A stretch of 8,318 nucleotides of DNA from Palsa-459 sp035510855. Lineage in GTDB: Bacteria; Actinomycetota; Acidimicrobiia; Acidimicrobiales; RAAP-2. Below, piece after piece: positions 6,483 to 8,318 of the stretch; positions within the stretch are counted from its first letter, which is position 1, and each line of letters starts with the position of its first letter. The stretch is from positions 1 through 8,318 of the forward strand of contig DATKGG010000052.1 in NCBI GenBank assembly GCA_035510855.1, read 5' to 3'. The notes beneath the pieces were generated by a model. That model made no database searches. It was not told the origin of the DNA and worked only from the letters and a program-made list of their open reading frames with translations. The position numbers and the translations under genes are program-made.

Positions 6483-7850
6483 GGCGCTGCGCTCGGCGCG
6501 CAGGAGCTCGGAGACCTGGAAGGCGAGGTCGAGGCTCTGGCGCGCGTTGAGGCGCGGGTCGCACATGGAGGTGTAGTTGTCGTCGAGATCGGCCTCGCCG
6601 ATCGCCTCGGCACCGCCCAGGCACTCGGTGACGTCGCTGCCGGTGAGCTCGACGTGCACCCCGCCTGCCCAGGTGCCGAGCGAGCGGTGCACGGCGAAGA
6701 AGCCCCGGATCTCGCGCAGGATGTCGTCGAATCGACGGGTCTTCTTCCCGTTGTCCGCCGTGATCGTGTTGCCGTGCATCGGGTCGCAGGTCCACACGAC
6801 GGGGTGCCCCGAGTCCCGGACGGCGTCGACGATCGGGCCGAGGACCGACTCGACGCGGTCCGCGCCGAGGCGCGTCACGAAGGTGAGCCGCCCGGGCGTG
6901 CGGTCGCAGTCGAGGCGGTCGGCCAGCGCGACGGCCTCGCGGGGCGTGGCGGACGGGCCGAGCTTGCAGGCGATCGGGTTGGCGATGCCCGCGGCGAACG
7001 CGACGTGCGCGCCGTCGAGCTGGCGGGTGCGCTCGCCGATCCAGACCAGGTGCGCCGAGCAGTCGTACCAGTCGCCCGTGAGCGAGTCGCGCCTCGTGAG
7101 GGCCTCTTCATAGTTGAGGACGAGGGCCTCGTGGCTCGTGAAGAAGTCCGTCTGGTGCAGCGTCTCTTCACGGGCGAGGTCGATGCCGCAGGCCTCCATG
7201 AACGCGAGTGCCCGGGCGATCTCGTCGGCGATCCGCGTGTAGCGCAGGCCCTCGGCGGACGAGGCGACGAACTCCTGGTTCCAGACGTGGACGCGCGCGA
7301 GGTCCGCGAAGCCGCCCTTCGTGAAGGCGCGCAGCAAGTTGAGCGTGGCGACGGACTGCTGGTAGGCACCGACCAGGCGCCAGGGGTCCGGACGGCGCGC
7401 CTCGACGTCGAAGGCCTCGTCGTTGACCATGTGCCCGCGGAAGCTCTCGAGCTCGACGCCGTCGATCGCCTCGAAGTCCTGGGAGCGGGGCTTGGCGAAC
7501 TGGCCGGCGATCCGGCCGACCTTGACGACCGGCACGCCCGTCGCGTAGGTCAGCACGACCGACATCTGCAAGATCAGCTTCAGCTTGTCGCGGATGGAGT
7601 CGGCCGCCACGTCGTGGAACGACTCGGCGCAGTCGCCCGCCTGAAGCAAAAAGGCACGTCCCTCGGCCACCTTGCCGAGCTGCTCGGTGAGGGTGCGCGC
7701 CTCGCCGGCGAAGACGAGCGGCGGGAGTGCCGCGAGACGGGCCTCGGCCTTCTTCAGCTCGTCGGGATCCGGCCAGGTCGGCTGCTGGGCCGCCGTGGCC
7801 GAGCGCCATGTTCCGGGCTCCCAGGTCGACTGGCCCGGAGCGTCCACCAT
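6480..7850 (-). CDS. aroG: Class II 3-deoxy-7-phosphoheptulonate (DAHP) synthase
   Basis: The enzyme condenses phosphoenolpyruvate and erythrose 4-phosphate to DAHP, the first step of the shikimate pathway to aromatic amino acids. The 456-residue protein is collinear from memory with Mycobacterium tuberculosis AroG (462 residues): AAQQPTWP near the start, LLQAGDCAESF with metal ligand Cys74, PVVKVGRIAGQFAKPRS, WIGERTRQLDGAH, and CKLGPS with Lys296. CDPMHGNT supplies His359, HVELTG supplies Glu401 and CDPRLN supplies Asp431, which completes the metal site. The N-terminal extension and internal helices linked to allosteric control in the mycobacterial enzyme appear kept, but inhibitor specificity cannot be read. 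The frame is open upstream to 8276, which is only a shadow of nadD. The start is the ATG at 7850, or the adjacent in-frame GTG at 7847, which lies exactly six bases past a TAnnnT element; the difference is one residue. It is transcribed alone, divergent from nadD. Confidence 0.96.
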   Translation of the reverse strand: MVDAPGQSTWEPGTWRSATAAQQPTWPDPDELKKAEARLAALPPLVFAGEARTLTEQLGKVAEGRAFLLQAGDCAESFHDVAADSIRDKLKLILQMSVVLTYATGVPVVKVGRIAGQFAKPRSQDFEAIDGVELESFRGHMVNDEAFDVEARRPDPWRLVGAYQQSVATLNLLRAFTKGGFADLARVHVWNQEFVASSAEGLRYTRIADEIARALAFMEACGIDLAREETLHQTDFFTSHEALVLNYEEALTRRDSLTGDWYDCSAHLVWIGERTRQLDGAHVAFAAGIANPIACKLGPSATPREAVALADRLDCDRTPGRLTFVTRLGADRVESVLGPIVDAVRDSGHPVVWTCDPMHGNTITADNGKKTRRFDDILREIRGFFAVHRSLGTWAGGVHVELTGSDVTECLGGAEAIGEADLDDNYTSMCDPRLNARQSLDLAFQVSELLRAERSA

Positions 7851-7853
7851 CCA

Positions 7854-7859
7854 AGCGTA
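7854..7859 (-). promoter_or_regulatory. Candidate -10 element for a leaderless DAHP synthase transcript
   Basis: TACGCT on the minus strand fits TAnnnT. It ends three bases before the ATG at 7850 and six bases before the GTG at 7847, so standard spacing would place +1 on the G of that GTG. No clear -35 box or Shine-Dalgarno is seen upstream. The same arrangement occurs for nadD on the other strand. Confidence 0.5.
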
Positions 7860-7898
7860 GGCGTGCGCCTCGCCGCAAACCCTGACGGCACGTGTTCG

Positions 7899-7904
7899 TA
7901 GGCT
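7899..7904 (+). promoter_or_regulatory. Candidate -10 element for a leaderless nadD transcript
   Basis: TAGGCT fits TAnnnT and ends exactly six bases before the ATG at 7911, placing +1 on its A. It also supplies the TAG that closes the nadD frame upstream, so no longer nadD start is possible. A weak alternative reading is that the AGG inside it acts as a Shine-Dalgarno for one of the two ATG codons. Confidence 0.5.
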
Positions 7905-7910
7905 CGGATG

Positions 7911-8318
7911 ATGGCGCACCGGACACGCGGGGTCTTCGGCGGCACGTTCGACCCCCCGCACGCGGGCCACGTCGCCGCGGTCCACGCGACGCTCGCCGAT
8001 GCCAGCCTCGACGAGCTCGTCGTCACCGTGGCGGCGGATCCGTGGCTGAAGGGCGACCCGCCGCGCGCGCCCGGCTGGGCACGTCTGGCGATGGCGCAGG
8101 CCGCGTTCGGGTCGATCGACCGCGTGGCTGTCAGCGACCTCGAGCTGCGGCGAGGCGGCCCCACCTACACGATCGACACCGTCGAAGAGCTCTTGTCTGA
8201 CTCCCCGGGCGACCGGATCGTCGTCGTCCTCGGGGCCGACGCCGCGGCGTCGCTCGGTACCTGGCACCGCGCCCACGACCTCGCGGCCCTCGTCGAGATC
8301 GCGGTCCCTTCCTCTCCC
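7911..8318 (+). CDS. nadD: Nicotinate-nucleotide adenylyltransferase (NadD), 3' end cut off by window
   Basis: NadD adenylates nicotinate mononucleotide with ATP to deamido-NAD, a core step of NAD synthesis in the cytosol. The 136 visible codons stay open to the right edge, out of about 200 expected. The nucleotidyltransferase signature GGTFDPPHAGH is at residues 10-20 with the HxGH catalytic pair His17 and His20. ADPWLKG, SDLELRRGGPTYTIDT and GADAAASLGTW follow in the usual NadD order; the YTxDT segment argues against the related CoaD. The C-terminal ISTSxIR-type motif lies beyond the edge. Two tandem ATG codons (7908 and 7911) are possible starts. I take 7911 because it sits six bases after a TAnnnT hexamer; a TAG at 7899 closes the frame upstream. 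It is divergent from the DAHP synthase gene, and in many actinobacteria the next gene would be the ribosome silencing factor rsfS. Confidence 0.95.
   Translation, partial: MAHRTRGVFGGTFDPPHAGHVAAVHATLADASLDELVVTVAADPWLKGDPPRAPGWARLAMAQAAFGSIDRVAVSDLELRRGGPTYTIDTVEELLSDSPGDRIVVVLGADAAASLGTWHRAHDLAALVEIAVPSSP

Larger units (their letters stand above)
7844..7914. repeat. Imperfect inverted repeat covering both divergent start regions
   Basis: Read on the minus strand from 7859 to 7844 the sequence is TACGCTTGGATGGTGG. Read on the plus strand from 7899 to 7914 it is TAGGCTCGGATGATGG. They agree at 13 of 16 bases. Each arm holds a TAnnnT hexamer, a three-base spacer ending in GG and two tandem in-frame start codons. 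The 39 bases between the arms (7860-7898) hold a CACGTG palindrome at 7889-7894 and no convincing -35 box for either direction. Confidence 0.6.

Noticed and set aside
7889..7894. CACGTG palindrome as an operator between the divergent promoters
   Set aside because: A six-base GC-rich palindrome is expected often in this genome. It is off-centre between the two -10 elements and no second copy is seen nearby.
6654..7901. 415-residue plus-strand open frame opposite the DAHP synthase gene
   Set aside because: It is antisense to a clear enzyme gene, has shadow-type composition (Val, Arg, Asp, Gly and Ala heavy) and shows no recognisable motif.
7851..8276. N-terminal extension of the DAHP synthase to 598 residues
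   Set aside because: The added part is antisense to nadD and matches nothing in class II DAHP synthases, which start near the ATG at 7850.

Overview
The window is an ordinary-looking, tightly packed bacterial chromosome segment of very high GC (roughly 70% by eye, with G or C in nearly every third codon position). It reads as a high-GC actinobacterium. The gene content, an Obg with a C-terminal OCT domain and a class II (mycobacterial-type) DAHP synthase support this. A deep lineage such as Acidimicrobiia is my best guess, but the sequence alone does not fix it. I see no mobile element, CRISPR array, tRNA or rRNA.

Layout, left to right. (1) 1-2171, plus strand: the 3' part of obg (ribosome-assembly GTPase), then proB (glutamate 5-kinase) 3 bases later. 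(2) 2202-6479, plus strand: proA (glutamate-5-semialdehyde dehydrogenase), a MoxR-type AAA+ ATPase, a CoxE-like von Willebrand A (VWA) protein and a histidine phosphatase. Each overlaps the next by 1 to 4 bases, so this looks like one co-translated unit. (3) 6480-7850, minus strand: class II DAHP synthase, convergent with the phosphatase; their stop codons abut in the palindrome TGATCA. (4) 7911 to the end, plus strand: the 5' part of nadD, divergent from the DAHP synthase.

How the genes work together. ProB and ProA are consecutive steps from glutamate to proline. The MoxR/VWA pair has the form of a chaperone-like AAA+ ATPase with its metal-binding adaptor, but no client enzyme is in view. 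The DAHP synthase commits carbon to aromatic amino acids, and NadD makes the dinucleotide precursor of NAD. Obg, ProBA and NadD are commonly near one another in actinobacteria; here four genes lie between proA and nadD.

The most notable signal is regulatory. All three genes that start in a real intergenic gap (proA, the DAHP synthase gene, nadD) have a TAnnnT -10 hexamer placed exactly six bases before a start codon, the geometry of leaderless transcription. The two divergent genes also share a 16-base start region (13 of 16 identical) arranged as an inverted repeat. I found no clearly undescribed system. The MoxR/VWA/phosphatase group of unknown client is the best candidate for new biology.
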